Below are positions 5,228-5,379 of a stretch of DNA of 5,379 nt, one piece after another; positions within the stretch are counted from its first letter, which is position 1, and the number at the start of each line of letters is the position of its first letter. Under the pieces are notes generated by a model. The model was given only the letters and a program-made list of their open reading frames with translations. It had not been told where the DNA came from and ran no database searches. Source of the stretch: B2-G16 sp964528085 (GTDB taxonomy: Bacteria; Bipolaricaulota; Bipolaricaulia; UBA7950; UBA9294); contig CAZGRE010000065.1 in assembly GCA_964528085.1 (NCBI GenBank), forward strand, positions 1-5,379, given 5' to 3'. The position numbers were made by a program, and so were the translations under genes.

Positions 5228-5379
5228 GATCTGGTTCACCGGAAGAAAGAAGGAAGTGACGCGAGAAAAATTCGTCGAACGAGCAGCTTTTAGCCATCAA
5301 GTGTGCCTCTCGTGACACAAACCCGTGCGATCAAGAGCAAAACCCATCCAAAAGGGGCTTTTATGCGTCGGATGGGCCT
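5228..5379. other. Non-coding tail of the window
   Basis: No convincing gene is seen in the last 150 bases. A short - strand frame starting at 5318 runs into the phosphorylase gene and looks like chance. Small inverted repeats are GTGT 5301-5304 with ACAC 5315-5318, and a larger one at 5343-5376. Confidence 0.5.
5343..5376 (-). terminator. Inverted repeat, possible intrinsic terminator on the - strand
   Basis: CCCATCC at 5343-5349 is exactly inverted as GGATGGG at 5370-5376. Within the loop, AAAAG 5350-5354 pairs with CTTTT 5358-5362. Read on the - strand, the stem is followed by TTTT, so it could end a transcript arriving from the right. On the + strand the window stops three bases after the stem, so a T run there cannot be checked. 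It could also belong to a leader or repeat element beyond the edge. Confidence 0.35.

Noticed and set aside
5088..5318. 76-residue - strand frame at the window's right end
   Set aside because: Most of it is antisense to the end of mtnP, there is no convincing ribosome site, and I see no motif.
1..5379. CRISPR array, insertion sequence, attachment site or prophage genes
   Set aside because: No regularly spaced identical repeats, transposase or integrase motifs, or terminal repeat pairs were seen.

Overview
The window is GC-rich and densely coded. It carries a three-gene operon on the + strand, a decayed WD40-repeat gene on the - strand, and a separate + strand purine-salvage gene. The first two operon genes are recognisable as a pathway for di-myo-inositol phosphate (DIP), a compatible solute known almost only from thermophiles and hyperthermophiles (Archaeoglobus, Thermotoga, Aquificales, Rubrobacter). 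The source is therefore probably a thermophilic bacterium or archaeon. Strong Shine-Dalgarno sites, sigma70-like promoter elements and an exported WD40 protein favour a bacterium, possibly an uncultivated thermophilic lineage. I cannot name the taxon.

Layout. Positions 1-417 have no credible gene. They hold a possible promoter at 42-70 and then about 340 bases of GC-rich leader with several inverted repeats, ending in a Shine-Dalgarno site that could be masked by pairing. Position 418-1518 encodes an inositol-1-phosphate synthase of the mycobacterial Ino1 type. Ten bases later, 1529-2848 encodes a fused CTP:inositol-1-phosphate cytidylyltransferase / CDP-inositol:inositol-1-phosphate transferase. 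An HD-domain protein (2838-3407) overlaps its end by 11 bases. Position 3495-4163 on the - strand is a signal-peptide WD40 protein broken by two frame changes, one at an out-of-phase repeat junction. Position 4164-4414 is intergenic, with a stem-loop candidate and a promoter placed so that the next transcript would be nearly leaderless. Position 4415-5227 encodes a methylthioadenosine phosphorylase. The last 150 bases are non-coding and end in a long inverted repeat.

How the genes work together. Ino1 makes L-myo-inositol 1-phosphate from glucose 6-phosphate. The fusion enzyme activates it with CTP and condenses the CDP-inositol with a second inositol 1-phosphate, giving phosphorylated DIP. 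A phosphatase must then remove the terminal phosphate. As far as I know that phosphatase has not been firmly assigned to a gene, and the overlapping HD-domain protein is an attractive candidate. This is the most interesting hypothesis in the window, followed by the long structured leader, which could carry heat- or salt-responsive control.
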